Numbered from the stretch's first letter, positions 24,939 through 37,675 are shown. The stretch is 64,000 nucleotides of DNA from Eustoma russellianum (GCA_036186865.1 AP025041.1:1421879-1485878); one strand, 5' to 3'. Made by a program: numbers and translations. Notes: generated by a model not told the origin, from the sequence alone.

Positions 24939-26342
24939 TCAAGTAACAAGGCCAAGAGAAGCCTTGCAGAGTTCAAGCTTCTCTTTCGGAACAATCTTAG
25001 TCATCATGTCTGCTGGATTCTGGCTTGTATGAATTTTCACCAAGTCAAACTGTTTTGCCTCAAGCATATCTCTTATGTAGTGATACCTGATGTCAATATG
25101 CTTAGTTCTTGCATAATAGGCAGAGTTTCTAGCCAAGTGTATCGCACTCTGACTATCACTGAATAACTCGCAGCCGACCTGAGGGTGCTTCAGTTCATTC
25201 AGCAAACTCTTCAACCATACCATTTCCTTGGTAGCTTCAACTGCTGCCACATACTCAGCTTCAGTTGTTGACAATGCCACAATTTTCTGCAATCTTGATA
25301 CCCAGGTGATTGCAGCAGTGCCTAGCTTGAAAACATACCATGTAGCACTCTTGCATTCATCAATGTCTCCAGCCATATCAGAGTCTACAAAGCCGAGTAG
25401 ATTCAGATCATCGTTGCCGAACTGCAGTGTCAAGTCTTGCGTTCCCACTAAGTACCTTAGTATCCACTTCACTGCAGCCCAATGATCTGGACCAGGATTT
25501 GATATGAATCTGCTCACAACTCCCACTGCATGGGCTATGTCTGGTCTGGTGCACACCATAGCATACATCAAGCTACCCACGGCTGAGGCATAGGGTACCA
25601 TCTTCATTCGTTCAAGTTCATCCTTCGTCTTAGGACATTGCTGCTTTGACAAATTCTTGAATTGTCCTACCAGAGGTGTAGTCACCGACTTTGCATTTTC
25701 CATATTGAATCTCTTCAATACCTTGGAGATGTAATCTCTTTGGCTTAGCCTCAGCACCTGTTTCTTCCTGTCTCTGTCGATGCTGAGCCCCAGTATCTTC
25801 TTTGCCGGGCCGAGATCCTTCATGGAAAATTTCTTGGCTAATTGTTCCTTCAACTTCTTGATCTCATTAGTGCTTCCACCTGCTATTAACATGTCATCGA
25901 CATATAGTAGGAGGATGATGTACGAACCTTCAAATCTTTTGAAGTAACAGCAGTGATCCCCATGACAGCGCTTGTAGCCAACCTCTGCCATAAAATTGTC
26001 AAACTTCTTATACCACTGCCTTGGAGCTTGCTTCAGTCCGTACAAGCTCTTTTGTAACTTACATACCAGGTCTTCTTTACCAGGTAACTCATAGCCCTGT
26101 GGTTGCATCATGTAGATATCTTCATCAAGATCTTCGTGAAGAAAGGCAGTTTTCACATCAAGCTGTCCTAGATACAGATCCTCTGCGGCTGTAATACTCA
26201 AAACAGTTCTTATAGTAGACAGCTTGACCACAGGTGAAAAAATCTCGGTGAAGTCAACCCCACCTTTCTGTTGAAACCCTTTCACAACAAGCCTTGCCTT
26301 ATACCTTTGAGTGCCGTCAGCTTCTTGCTTCAACCTGTACAC
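24939..26342 (-). pseudogene. copia pol remnant: reverse transcriptase and RNase H
   Basis: An open frame of 467 codons with the copia RT core (YKARLVVKGFQQ at 14-25, LDVKTAFLHEDL at 61-72, LYVDDMLIAGG with catalytic YVDD at 147-150) and a C-terminal RNase H (ALSTTEAEYVAA, HTSQNPADMMTK). The start lacks the upstream RT residues. The frame extends back through a WVYRL-type sequence and then meets the gag frame in another phase at about 26340-26360, the deletion junction. The copy is catalytically incomplete as a polyprotein because integrase and protease are missing. Confidence 0.92.
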
Positions 26343-26718
26343 CCATTTGTTCCTGCATCGTTTTATTTTCGGTCTTTTTCATGTTGAATAGCCTTTTCAT
26401 CAGATGCACCTTGTTTGAGGCAGAGGGCTTCTCATACATTCTTGTCAGCGCATTCATTACATCCTTTGTGGTCTTCTCCTTTGAGATATCGAATGCAACA
26501 GTTTGGGTTAGAGATAACCTAATAGCACCAAGTGCTTTCCGATCCAGAATCTCCCATTCTCGATCTGTCATGTCAGTAGATTTCACCTCTTTCCCTTCAA
26601 GAGGCAGATATAGATCTCTCTGGTATAGATAGTCTTCAACCTGCATCTTCCAAAACCCGAAGTTTGATCCATCAAATCTCTCAATCCTTGACTTGTTGTC
26701 GTCGGCCATTGCTCCCAC
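26317..26718 (-). pseudogene. copia gag remnant (N-terminal part)
   Basis: 133 codons beginning MGAMADDNKSRIERFDGSNF, with FWKMQVEDYLYQRDLYLPLE and DVMNALTRMYEKPSASNKVH, typical of the copia gag (UBN2-type) N-terminus. It runs for about ten codons past the deletion junction in the wrong phase relative to RT and stops. The CCHC knuckle is missing. It overlaps the RT frame by 26 bases in a different frame. Confidence 0.9.
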
Positions 26719-26737
26719 TCAAACAGAGAAATTCTCA

Positions 26738-26749
26738 GCTCTGTTACCA
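26738..26749 (-). promoter_or_regulatory. Primer-binding site of the copia element
   Basis: Minus-strand tggtaacagagc, two bases inside the 5' LTR, differs at one position from tggtatcagagc, the complement of the 3' end of plant initiator tRNA-Met, the usual copia primer. Confidence 0.85.
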
Positions 26750-26751
26750 GT

Positions 26752-27303
26752 TGTTGAGGAACTAAACGCGGAATCAGTGAAGAACAACCACAACGACGAT
26801 TACAAGAACACACAAAAGTAATGAATAATTGACAAAGAAAAGATTAAAACGAAGAACACAAGATTTTAACGTGGGAAAACCCTCAAGGGGAAGAAAAACC
26901 CACGGCACCGGCAAGCCAAGAAATTCACTATTACCAACTCAGAATTCGGCTACAATTCACTGTATCTAAACTGGGATTTATAGCAAGGGGATCGGCCATA
27001 AAAGGGATATGCCTTATACATCGAGTCATGCCATAAGTAGGACTTTAATGGATATTCCTTATGGAACGATATACATAGAGATTCCTATCCAGAGCAGGAT
27101 TTGATATTAATCAAATATCCAATCAAGAGATATCCATTCCCGTGATTTTCTGACATATGGCCGACCTGCGGCTCTGCTCGGCCATTAGTCCAGTTCGACA
27201 CACTTCCATCTCTCGCATCAGCTCCCAACTCTAAGTCCTCGAGCTCGGCCTTTTCATCTCAGCCTCTTCATCTCGGCTGACTTCCGTTCCACCAATCCCA
27301 ACA
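26752..27303 (-). repeat. 5' LTR of the copia element
   Basis: It is 552 bases and, on the minus strand, begins TGTTGGGATTGG and ends CCTCAACA. It carries one copy of the ggccgacctgc word that is tripled in the partner LTR. Confidence 0.93.
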
Positions 27304-27308
27304 CCTCT

Positions 27309-27760
27309 CCCCAGCGAATAGCATATGGCCACGTGTATAGAATATCTCTTGTTCTTGGATAATGTGGATTTAGGATCACAATTAAACATGGAGTATTTGA
27401 AATACGTTTGAGATGAGCGTCAAAAATCGCAATCATAAAGAGAAAAATGAGAAGGAATATATATATACACACACACATATGTATATATATATTTTGCATA
27501 CAATTTTAGAATTTGATATTAAAAGACCTCTGGTTACTATATATTTTTACAATTTAGTCTAAAATAATATTTTTAAAGTATATGTTTGACATGTATACAT
27601 AGAATTTTTAAGAATTGAATGAGTAGAACCAATATAACATTTACCCTCAGGTAGTAAAAATAGTCGAGGTGGACATATTAACGGTCATATTCGATCTAAT
27701 ATTCCATTACCAAGAACAGAGCGGATTTTGAAGCAACTGATGAAGATTTTGAATCAAATG
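27309..27760. other. Gene-free interval with AT dinucleotide tracts
   Basis: Includes an AT/AC-rich microsatellite at about 27462-27492. Nothing else is recognised. Confidence 0.5.
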
Positions 27761-27769
27761 ATAAGGTTG

Positions 27770-27905
27770 TTGTTTTGTGAGTTTGAGGTCACGGTTCGAG
27801 CCGTAAAAACAACCTCCTGCACTAATTGTGCGGTAAAGCTACGTACACTACTTTTCATTATGTGGAAATGCGGAAGACTAATATACCAAGAACGCCCTTT
27901 TTAAT
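27770..27905 (+). repeat. tRNA-derived SINE, family S1
   Basis: A B-box-like acggttcgagccg is followed by aaaaacaacctcctgcac, gcggtaaagctacgtacact, ggaagactaatataccaag and aacgccc. This order (box, aaacagcctctt, gtaaggtaagactgcgtaca, gatcgcg, acttcgcgcaaacg, agactaatacacc) recurs in at least six other places in the window. Class inference is from the B box and the layout. Confidence 0.6.
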
Positions 27906-28204
27906 TTATCACCAAGAACACTGGTCCTTCACCCTTGAATCAGGACTAGGGGGACCGTTACAATAGTGTTCCAGTTATTTTTGGGGCTCCAGTTCTGAAT
28001 ACCCAATTTAAACTCGCCTGGAGCATATGACGGGAAAAAAATAATCATTACACCTTTCTAATAAAAGTTCTGCCTTTTTTCTTTTCTTTTGTTGTTGGTT
28101 TGTTTGTTTTTGGTGATTGAATGAATTTGAATTAATAAACCAACAAAAGACGTCCATCAAAACAAACCACAAGCTTAAATTATACAACACCAAAAAGGGG
28201 TAAA

Positions 28205-28502
28205 GTATCACATAGGACTGTAAATGAACCAAGTCGTTCGGCTCGTTTGTTTGAGTTCGAGCTCGAGCTCGGCTCGGATAAAAGGTTAATGAACAGAGCT
28301 TGAACACTTTTTCTGTTCGAGCTCGGTAATTGGCACCGTTCATTTAAGATGTTCGGCTCGTTAATGTTGTTCGTGAGTTAAACGAACCAGGCTTAAACAA
28401 GTAAATATGTTCATTTAAATAAACGAACAAGCTCGGCTCGTTCGCTAAGTTAAATGAACAGAGCTTAAAACGCAATGCTCGTTCGGCTCGTTTACAGCCC
28501 TA
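28205..28502. mobile_element. Dispersed TIR repeat with CTCGAGCTCG core (family F3), best copy
   Basis: It starts aggactgtaaatgaaccaag and ends cggctcgtttacagccct, an imperfect terminal inverted repeat. The interior carries gagctcgagctcggctcg and ataaaaggttaatgaacaga. Flanks (tatcacat, tatccaca) are similar but not identical, so the target duplication is unsettled. No ORF is conserved; the minus-strand 111-codon frame across it is incidental. Probably a hAT-like MITE. Confidence 0.6.
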
Positions 28503-28509
28503 TATCCAC

Positions 28510-31150
28510 ATATGCACGCCTTAATTGCTATACACGCTGCTATGCATCTTGGGCGAACCAGTGAGCCGAGTTCAGGGAAGTAACTCAGGAACTCCATCTT
28601 CAACTAGTTGATTTCGTATATAACATATACACGATACAATCTATTCATACTTCCACCCATATCTTATATGTTGATGTCGACGTACCAATTTTACTAGACT
28701 CTTATAGTATAATCTACATACGAATATTAACTTAACTTCGTCTTGAGTTAATTCTAGTATATCAAATGTATCCTTAGGAATTCTACAACACCCCCCCCCC
28801 CCCTGTTACAGAAAAGGAGAAAAGTTCCTTCTGTTCATGAATTCAAATGCCACCGATGGCATTTGTGCTAGGTCAAATCACACAAAAAAAAAACAGAGAA
28901 TGATTTTCTAGTTTAAAAAACGTATGCAACTAAGGTCCCAGTTCCTAATATCCGGTCCCTAAACCTGCACTTGTGCTAGGTCAAATCACAGTGGCTGTGT
29001 CTACTGTAGATGCCTAAATAATTTGTCGGCTACTTTGACCTCTTTCCTTTTGTTCACAAGTTATTTAGGCATATTAGTCCAAAAGTTGATCGCATAACCC
29101 CTAAGGCTTACATCGTCAAAAGTTTTATATACAATATAAATCAGATGCGAAAAACATTGAGGTCTAGCGGTTGAGTAGCATTTATTACATTCTTGGGTCT
29201 CGAGTTTGATTCCCCTCCTCAATTTAAAAAAAATATAAATCAGATTTTTCAAAGTCTTTTTAAGTAGGGTATTCTTATTCGGTGTATACAAAATGTTAAA
29301 CCCAAATCTGTTTCGACATAAAAATCTGACGGTAAGACTTTTACACTCACAATGTGGATGTCAAGAGTTGAAATGACGACTTCTTGTAATGTAATTTACC
29401 GTCAGCTAAACTGTCCCAAGTCACATGTCTTTTCTTATCTCACTAGTATTCAGAACACTGCGTTGTATCCTGGCGTATGGCTGTCTCTTCTAGCTGCCTA
29501 AATAATGTGTCGGCTATTTTGACCTTTTGTTCACAATAGGAATCTATATGTATTTGTTAAGCATATTACATGCTTTTTCTTCTCTCTCGAATATTCATCG
29601 CATTGTTTCATATCCTGACCCAACCAGTTATACCGGTTCAGTATGGAGTTATGCATCTGTTTGAATTTTGGATGGTCAATAAAGATTTTATAGTTAATAT
29701 TTATGAATAAACAACGTTGTAGTGTTAACGGTAATAAGAAAATAGAGGTGTAATGATATATAACAGTAGAGGAAGATACTCTTATGTTAAAAAATGCGAT
29801 GGAAAATCTACTAATAAGAGCAGGTTGTTGCGTATTTATGGAATAGGTCCCTTCCAATAAAATTATGGGTTCATCATCAATTATTGCAATTATGCACACT
29901 ATGATATGGTCGATCTTTTCGAAATTCCAAAGGCATTGCAGAAAAGCATGAGAAAGTGAATCGTAAGTGATAGGCCCTTGGCTGAACCACCATAATCCAT
30001 ACTGTTTGTTGGAAATTAATTTCGTCTGCAAGTTGTGAAAATACATCATAAATATCGTTCTTATAAATTTTTTTAAAAAAATAGCTCCTATTGAATGAAA
30101 ATAATATATGGTGTCGAAACATGGGCTTGAACTCCACCTCTAATCAAAACTTTGAGGCATACTCATATGACCTCTATATATCTATTTTAATATAATTAAT
30201 GTAGGACTATATTCTTAATCCCCGTTCTTATGTGACAACATATTTTGACATACACACACAACCGCAACAGAGCTTGAGATACACACGCAACCTAAAACCT
30301 ACTTTCAATTATTATGTAGAAAGAGCATTATGAAAACTATGAAAACAACATTCCAATAGAAAATATTTTGATTGGAAAACTCTTCTATTTCGTCTTAAAC
30401 AAAAGATTTATGTTGAGTAGTGGATCAAGATCGATATCCAAAGTAACCTTAATGCTAAAAGTAAGACTAACAATTGTCGAACAAGTGATAAAATTGTTAT
30501 ACAAAAAACCCTTAGTTTATCTCAAGCTTTCGAGAAACCGAAAAATCAAGGTGCCAAACCCTCAAAAAAAAAAAACCTTTTTTTTAGATTGGACAAGAAT
30601 AAATGAAGAAATATTAAAACTGCAAATAAGTTATGAACATTTGGACTTTAGTGAAAAAAGACAAAAATGTGTGAATATTTTTAAATTTATTATTCGATGA
30701 GGTTATTATTCTTTCATCTAAACACCTGATAAATATACAATTACAGTATTACTAGGCTTAATTAGTTAGCTAAAACCAAACATGCGTAAAATCATTATTT
30801 GTCCGAAGATTCCTTGTATCAACACTAACCTTGTGTTTATAATATTAGTAAGTTCTTTTATGTCAATGTGGTGAATAAATTAAAACGCGTTTGTTGATTT
30901 TAATACCAATTTGACATTTATGTCGCTTTTTCTTTAAATTCTGAAGTATTCATAATTACAAGAAAATTTTTTGAGACCAGCGAGTATCTAATTGAATATT
31001 TTTGTGTATTATATATCTAACAAAATATCAGTCTACAAGTGTATAATAAAAATTTTGTAATCGCTAGTTTCTTGAAAATGAAAAAAGGCCAAATCCTTGT
31101 AGCGTAAAATTGTCACTCAAAGAAAATTTACATGTGTGGTTTTTTTTTTT
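28510..31150. other. Gene-free interval
   Basis: A C run of about 15 lies at 28790-28803. A tRNA-like head (ctagcggttgagtagc ... ctcgagtttgattccc) at 29163-29217 suggests a SINE start, and similar sequence (ctgacggtaagac ... cgtcagctaaactg) follows at 29310-29420. Open frames of up to 172 codons on the minus strand (29531-30049) have no recognisable features. Confidence 0.4.
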
Positions 31151-31159
31151 ATTTGTGAC

Positions 31160-31300
31160 CTTGAAGACATATGTTCTTATCGCAAAAACAGACTAATATA
31201 TAAAGTATATGGTAAAACTTAGTATATTAGATCGCGAATCAATAACATCTCTCGAATCTTACGCAAACGCGAGAGACTAATACATCAAGAATGCTTTTTT
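31160..31300 (+). repeat. tRNA-derived SINE, family S1
   Basis: Shows cgcaaaaacagactaata, aaagtatatggtaaaact, agatcgcgaatcaataac, cttacgcaaacgcgagag and actaatacatcaagaatgc in family order. The B box is eroded. Confidence 0.5.
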
Positions 31301-31539
31301 TACTTATTATTTTTTCCTTCTAAAGAAAATAGGAATTTTTTTATGTATTTAGTTGTTCAGATTTTTAAAAAGTAGTATAAAATATAGCTCAAATAGTAGT
31401 TGTGTTGAAAAATTGATCCAAGATTTTTGAGTAGTAGTGGCTCCTCTTCTGTCACTCCTTAACCACCAGAACTCTTTATTTAGTGTTACAAAAAAAATAC
31501 TATAAAGTTAGCTACTGTGACTCCGACAGTCGGCGTGGC

Positions 31540-32788
31540 CGCTAACCAAATTGAGAATTCTTTTTTACTCTACACAGCTATCTCGTGATGCATTCCTCTC
31601 GGCGAATCTCCGGCAGCATGTCACCGTAATGTCGCTCTCCGGTGCTTTTCCCGACCTCATCTCGACTCGCGTAACCACACTCTCTTTATCTCTCTAGGAA
31701 AACATCACAACAGTTTAGTCATTAGTGTGTGCTTCTGTGTGGGAAGAGTTGGAAGTCTTCGGCAGTCCAAGCAGATGTTTGAACCTTCGCGCGATTTGTA
31801 GCGGTAGTGCTGTTGGTTTGAGCATTTTCAGGTGGTTTTTAGGAATGGTGGATATCTTTTGTTGATTTTGCCTTTTGGCATCTCGTCCGATCTCGCTTTT
31901 TGAAGGTTAGTACGAAGCGAATCTGATGTTTCTTTTAGAAAGAAAGAGCTTTTCTGATTTGATGCCTTTTCTATATTTGCAGTAACTGCAGCTTTTAATA
32001 TCGCATTTTGTCTTCTTTTCTTTTGGAACTGGCACTTCTGATTATTAATTTTGCTCTTCAGCTTATTTAGTAAAATCTTTCCAATAAGCCCCTAATATAT
32101 GCTCCTATTTTTGAATGATTCTGATTACGTTATACTTGGTCTTCCTTTTCTTATTTGTGTCATCTCTTCAATTTTTCATGATCCTTTTGTACTTTGCCGA
32201 TTAGGCTTGGGAGACAATTCCAGGCAGTTTCAGAAAACACTATGAGACACATTTGGAATGTGTGAAGGATGTTCTCTAAATTGTGACTGTTGGGACGTAA
32301 TATTTCACGGGAATCTGCTGCAATAGTTCTGCATTGTGCGCAGTGGTCTTGTCATTGTTGTTCCTTGTGTTTCCCCTATAAATCTAGGTTCCCCCCCCCC
32401 CCCGCCCTACCTCTTTCGAACCCTATGCTTCAGCTCCAGGGGACAACAGCTTGAGCATCAATTTTCATCTCTTTTTCTAAATTTTGGTTGGGCATCACAG
32501 TTTAGCTCAGATCCAATTGAGTTCATAGCTATATTTCGGCAATTTCCTTACGTTTTCTTGGCAATTTTCCTCGTCTTTGGACTGTTTTATGAAGGATCTG
32601 CATGCACAGGAGCAATGTTTTCCTCTTTTATTTTGGATTTTCGTAATACTATTTTATGATTGCCATTTTTTGCCATCTTTTTTTTTTAAATACGTTTTTC
32701 TGTATATTTATGATCCTCCCGTGTTTAATGCATCTTAGTTCAGTTGCAAAAGGTTGACGGAGTAAACTTTCGTATTGCAGGTACCAAA
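31540..32788 (+). promoter_or_regulatory. Promoter and 5' leader region of the TRM gene
   Basis: A CT-rich GC-elevated stretch from about 31560 looks like a leader. A donor-like gaag|gttagt at about 31906 and the acceptor ttgcag ending at 32780, nine bases before the ATG, suggest a leader intron of about 870 bases. A run of about 13 C lies at 32391-32403. Transcript ends are inferred. Confidence 0.45.
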
Positions 32789-35700
32789 ATGAATAGCCTA
32801 GACAATCACAGCCTTGACAAACCTTTTCCAGGGTGCTTGGGAAGAATGGTGAACCTGTTCGACTTGAGCCCTGTAACGCCAGGGAACAAACTTCTCTCTG
32901 ACAAACCATATCATGATGGTAATGTTATTCTGAAGTGTACTCTCGTTTCAAATTTCCTTGTATTTGTTTTAGATTAGGATGTCCTGAGAGGTGGTTCTCA
33001 ATTGAAAATTGTATAATTGTCATAGGTGATATACTTTATGGAGTTGTTTGAATGGTAAATTTAGTTGCTGAGCGGAGTTCCTTGCAATATGCACCTTGTA
33101 TGTGGTCGGTTTTCTGCATGAACATGGTTATTTCTATTTGTTGGCTTTGGAAAGTTACAAGGCTTCGTAATAGGGTAGTATTGTCCACTATTCAAGCACA
33201 TCTCCAGGGGTACTGTCCTTTAATTGTATATCCTAAGAATGCCCCATATGCTTTTTAACCATGCATTGTCTATTTTAGGTTCTCCAAGACGCAGCCAATC
33301 TGATGTTCCGAGGTTGGGTCATTTCGGATATCAAATAGAGGACAAAGCGGTACGTTTTGTGAGCAAATAATGTTACTTTCCAAATTAGCATGTTATCAGC
33401 AGGAATATGCTACTTATTTTGTCTTTATGCTGCAGAGTCTGCAGAGTGACCCCAAGTATGACAGAAATAGTTCAGCTAGGAAATCGAATGGCACACCAAT
33501 GAAGATGCTGATCGCTCATGAAATGTCAAAAGAGTTGGAGTCTAAACATAATCCGCCCAGTGTGGTTGCCAAGTTGATGGGTCTTGATATCCTTCCTCAA
33601 CAAGAGCCTGAATTAGCTACCCAAATAAGTCATTCTAGAGGCTATTCTCGAACTACATCAGATCCAAATTTGAATTATCGGCTGCAAGATAAAGGATTTC
33701 GGGATTCACAAAAGCAGAATGAGTTGAGGAATTATGCCCATCGAAATGAGTATAAAGATGTTTATGAGATTATGCAGCAACCAGAGAAACCAAATCACAT
33801 TAGAGATACATCGCCGCAGAAGGTGACATGTGATGCACTACACAGTGATAGAAAATTGGCTTTTGTTCGTCAGAAGTTCATTGAAGCCAAACGTCTGTCC
33901 ACGAATGAAAAACTTCGCCAGACTCCAAAATTTGAGGACGCCTTGGAGGTCTTAAATTCCAATAAAGATCTATTCCTCAAGTTTCTTCAAGAACCAAATT
34001 CAATATTTTCTCAGCGTCTTCAACATTTGCAGTCTGTCCATTCTCAACATGATACCAAAAGAATCACTCTTCTTAAGCCTTGCAAGATGGTTGATGATGC
34101 AAGATCTGCTGTTCTAGCGGCGAAGAATGAGAAACAGACAAGGAAAGGTACCCTTGTTGGTCGTGCTGGTGGGCCTGATAAAAACTCTTCAGGACATTCC
34201 TCTGCTGTTGCAGATTGGGAACTTGAGGGAAATTCAAGTCAGCCAACGCGAATAGTGGTTCTAAAGCCTAGTCTTAGTAAGAATGAAGATGTTAAGGCTG
34301 TAGCCTCCCCAACGTTTATGTCTACTAGAATGGTGCATAACGACGAACTTGCTGAAGAAGATGATGATGTAGAGACTCAAAAATCAAGAGAAGTTGCAAA
34401 GGAAATCACTCAAAAGATGTGTGCAAATTTAAGCAGCCACCGCAGGGATGAATTTTTGCTTTCTTCTGTGTTTTCCAATGGCTACTTTGGCGATGAAAGC
34501 TCGTTTCACAAATCTGAAACGACGTATGCTGCGGAACATCTCAGTGACTTAGAAGTTATGTCACCAGCTTCTAGGCACTCTTGGGATTATGTTAGTAGGT
34601 TTGATAGTCCTTACTCGATCTCCTCCTGCAGCCGTGCCTCGTATTCTCCAGAATCATCTGTCGGCAGAGAAGCTAAGAAGCGACTTTCTGAGAGATGGGC
34701 AATGATGACATCTACCGGGAACCACCAAGAACAAAGACTTATGCGGAGAAGCTCTAGTACTCTGGGTGAGATGCTTGCTCTCTCTGAGGCGAAGAAAGCA
34801 CCCTCATTGATGGAAAGGGGCCATGGAGATGATCCTAAGATGTCATCATGCATTAATGATTTGAATAAAAATGAAGATGTTGATAAATCATCCGGGAACC
34901 TTGTCAGATCAAAATCAGCTCCTGTGTTTTCTAGAGCTTTTGGTACAGGGATAAATAGCGATTCTCCCAATCAAGAAGGTAACAATACGGATGCTTTGAA
35001 GGAGGAACCCTCCAAGGGAAAAAGTGGGAAACTGTCTTTGAGAGGAAAAGTTTCAAGTTTGTTTATTTTACGCAATAGGAAAGTTAGTAAAGGGAAATCT
35101 GTGGTACCTCAATCAAAGGACGAACCACAAATTCTCGAAACACAATGCACATCGTCTGAAAGAGGAAGCAATCACAGAACTGAATGTGACAGCATTTCTC
35201 TTGATGATAAGTCCGGCATGGTCTCTAATGAGGTAATAGAACACATGACTGACTGTTTGACCTTTTCAGCTTTTGGGGTTGTGATATCAAAGTTGTTGGC
35301 AAAGCCCACCCTCCATACCTCTGCCAAAAAAAAAAAAAAAAAAAAAAACCTTTTGGGTTTCCCTCACATTCTCTTCTTATTCTTCTGACTGTTGTCTCCG
35401 TAGATTATTTTCCATTATTTATGTGCTTGAGAATAGTATCTCAGACTTTCTGTATATTTCTACTCTAATGTTGTTATATCTCACTTCTCCCATTTTCGTG
35501 CACCCTCTTTTGCATTTAGTCTTGCCACGCTGCTCTCCGTATGAGATTATAGTCAGGTTAGAACAACTTGGTAGGAAATCTAAGTGGTAGACGAACTTTG
35601 CCTTGGGCATTATGTGGTAGATTTATTTCTGTTATAGTACTATGTTGAAATGCCTGCAATCAGCTTTGCTCCAAGTTGCCTTTTCGTGTTGTTGGCCATG

Positions 35701-36703
35701 ATATCCAATCTAGCGTTTTGTCGTGTGCAGGCTGGATTCAATGTTACAAAGTGTTCCACATATGGGAATGCAACTGAAAACCAGGACCAACCAAGTCCAA
35801 TATCTGTGCTGGAAACACCATTTGAGGAGGATGAGCATACAGCTACTGGGTCCTCTGGAAATAACAATCCTGAACATGGTATGATTTGTTGCAATGAAAT
35901 TATTACATACCCATGGTTCTTTATATTTCTGATGTTTACCCTTCTGAAGTTTTGCCGACTATTTCCTTTGGAAACATGAAACAGGACGATTACTTGGATA
36001 TTCTAAGTACAACCTTATTGACAAATCACCGCCAATAGGATCCATTGCCCGGAATCTTGTATGGGATGATGCATGTTTAGACACAGCTACCTCATATCCA
36101 GTACAGTCATCATTTTCACCCCACCGAGCAGAGGAAGAAGAACGAGAGTGGTTTTCCTTCGTTCAGACACTATTATCGGTAGCAAGCCTGGAAGGTGAGA
36201 TACAAACTGACGTTCTTTTGTCTAGATGGCACTCATCTGAGAGCCTATTAGATCCATCATTGAGGGATAAGTACGTTGATCTGAACGAAAAGGAAACAAT
36301 GCACGAGGCTAAGAGAGGGCAAAGAAGATCAACCCGGAAGCTTGTGTTTGATTGTGTCAATGCAGCATTGTTAGACATAGCTGGCTATGGACCAGACACA
36401 TGCCAAAGAGTTATTCCATCTCATAAAACCATTATGAGGAGTGGTGACTCGGTCATAATGGTGGATCGAGTTTGGGCCCAGATGAAAGAATGGATTTCGG
36501 GAGAAGAAAGATGTGTTGCTGTTGATTGTTGGGACAGCACCAGCTTAGTGGTGGAGAGGGTTGTTCGGAAGGAGGTTGCTGGAAATGGGTGGGCGGAGCG
36601 TTTGAGGCTGGAAATGGATAATGTTGAAGTAGAAATCGAGCGGAGGCTGCTGGAAGAGTTATTACGGGAAACAGTGGTTGAATTCGTCGGCCGAGCATTA
36701 TGA
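32789..36703 (+). CDS. TRM (TON1-recruiting motif) family protein with DUF4378, TRM19/20/21-like
   Basis: Exons 32789-32918, 33279-33349, 33436-35232, 35731-35878 and 35985-36703 keep one frame for 954 residues with GT/AG borders. Motifs in order: GCLGRMVNLFDL (15-26), GTPMKMLIAHEMSKE (86-100), VVAKLMGLD (110-118, the DUF3741-type motif), FLKFLQEPNSIF (about 247-258), a long Ser-rich middle with FDSPYSISSCSRASYSPESS, and a C-terminal DUF4378 (EREWFSFVQTLL, SRWHSSES, LDPSLRDKYVDL, VDRVWAQMKEWI). TRM proteins link TON1, the PP2A regulatory complex and microtubules in cortical array organisation; that role is family knowledge, not shown here. The frame can read through the third donor (35233) into a poly-A tract, but exon 5 is in phase and restores homology. 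Confidence 0.9.
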
Positions 36704-37035
36704 GGATTCAAGTTCTTGTTTTGTTCCTCATCTTTATAGCTTAATTTACATATGATTTTGATTTAAAAACGAGATTATACATGCGTGTCATTATGAACAA
36801 TGTCTTCAACAGCTGCACCTATGCTCAATCCTTTCAGCTCGTGTTGTTAATTGCTCTTACTAATTCTTCTTTTGGAAATATGTACCTCCTGATTATGTCA
36901 AATTAGGATATCTATGTAAAAGAAATATTTGATATGTCTATCTTTTTTTTTAATGAGAAATGTAGACAAAATCTTTTTGATGAATCTGGAAAAACACAAG
37001 GCGTTCGTAAATATTGACTTGCTACTAATTAAGGT
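36704..37035. other. 3' flank of the TRM gene
   Basis: Presumed 3' UTR and AT-rich DNA, nothing else recognised. Confidence 0.5.
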
Positions 37036-37037
37036 GG

Positions 37038-37624
37038 TCGGATCCTCTGTGCCAGTCATCCTGTGTCGGATATTTGCCAAGGGATAAAAATGTCATTTCA
37101 ACTCAAAGTAAGCACTCCCTCCTCCCGCCACACATTGGCGTCTACCACGTTCCTCTCCTCCGCCACCCCTATCCTCTCACCCGTCATCACTTCCTCCCAC
37201 TTGTGTCTTCCACTCAGATCTATTTGGATCTTTTTTGTTTTCCTTTTTTTTTTCATGTTTACCATCCATATGGCGGTTGTGGATCGTCGTGGATGACGGT
37301 GGCGGCAGTTAGAAACAAAAACGGCAGACCGCAGTGTTTGAAGTCTCTCTGGTGACGAGTTTCAGAGAGGAAGAGGTTGGAGGACGCTGGTGGAAAGACG
37401 TTGATAGAAGGCTATACTCTGTAATATCGGTTGCCATGGTGGTTGCCAACGGTTTTTGAGGGTGGTGGTGGCTGGAGGCAAGGGAGGAAGGTGGCAAGTT
37501 GAGGTTGAAGAAACTAGGGTTTGCCTACTATTATTTCTCCAAGTTATATTTTTACCTTTTAAACAAAAAACGACATCGTTTTACATTTTTACACAAATGA
37601 CACAGGAGGGCTGGCAGAGGATAT
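37038..37624. mobile_element. Non-autonomous TIR DNA element, unclassified
   Basis: Ends ggatcctctgtgccagtcat and, inverted on the right, atatcctctgccagccctcc, followed on both sides by cctgtgtca-type sequence, form imperfect terminal repeats of about 30 bases. The interior is GC-rich against AT-rich flanks, with proline/threonine-like low-complexity frames on both strands but no transposase. Target duplication is not clear. Mutator-like is one possibility. Confidence 0.5.
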
Positions 37625-37675
37625 AATTCACTAAGTAGCATCCATTAAGGAAAATAGACGTGTTACCGTCGTTAA

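Larger units (their letters stand above)
24265..27308 (-). mobile_element. Internally deleted Ty1/copia retrotransposon with both LTRs and TSD
   Basis: LTRs at 24270-24856 and 26752-27303 begin TGTTGA and end CCCAACA. The 5-bp repeat cctct flanks the whole element (24265-24269 and 27304-27308), so both ends come from one insertion. Coding runs on the minus strand. Only the gag start and the RT/RNase H part remain in the 1.9-kb interior; protease, integrase and the beginning of RT are gone. By eye the LTRs differ at roughly 25 positions plus one length change, so the insertion is not very recent. The copy cannot be autonomous. Confidence 0.95.

Noticed and set aside
29531..30049. 172-codon minus-strand frame
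   Set aside because: No recognisable motifs, overlaps another open frame on the same strand, AT-rich sequence expected to give chance frames.
35233..35388. Read-through end of the long TRM exon
   Set aside because: The extension runs past a good donor into a poly-A tract. The splice to 35731 stays in phase and continues family-like sequence.
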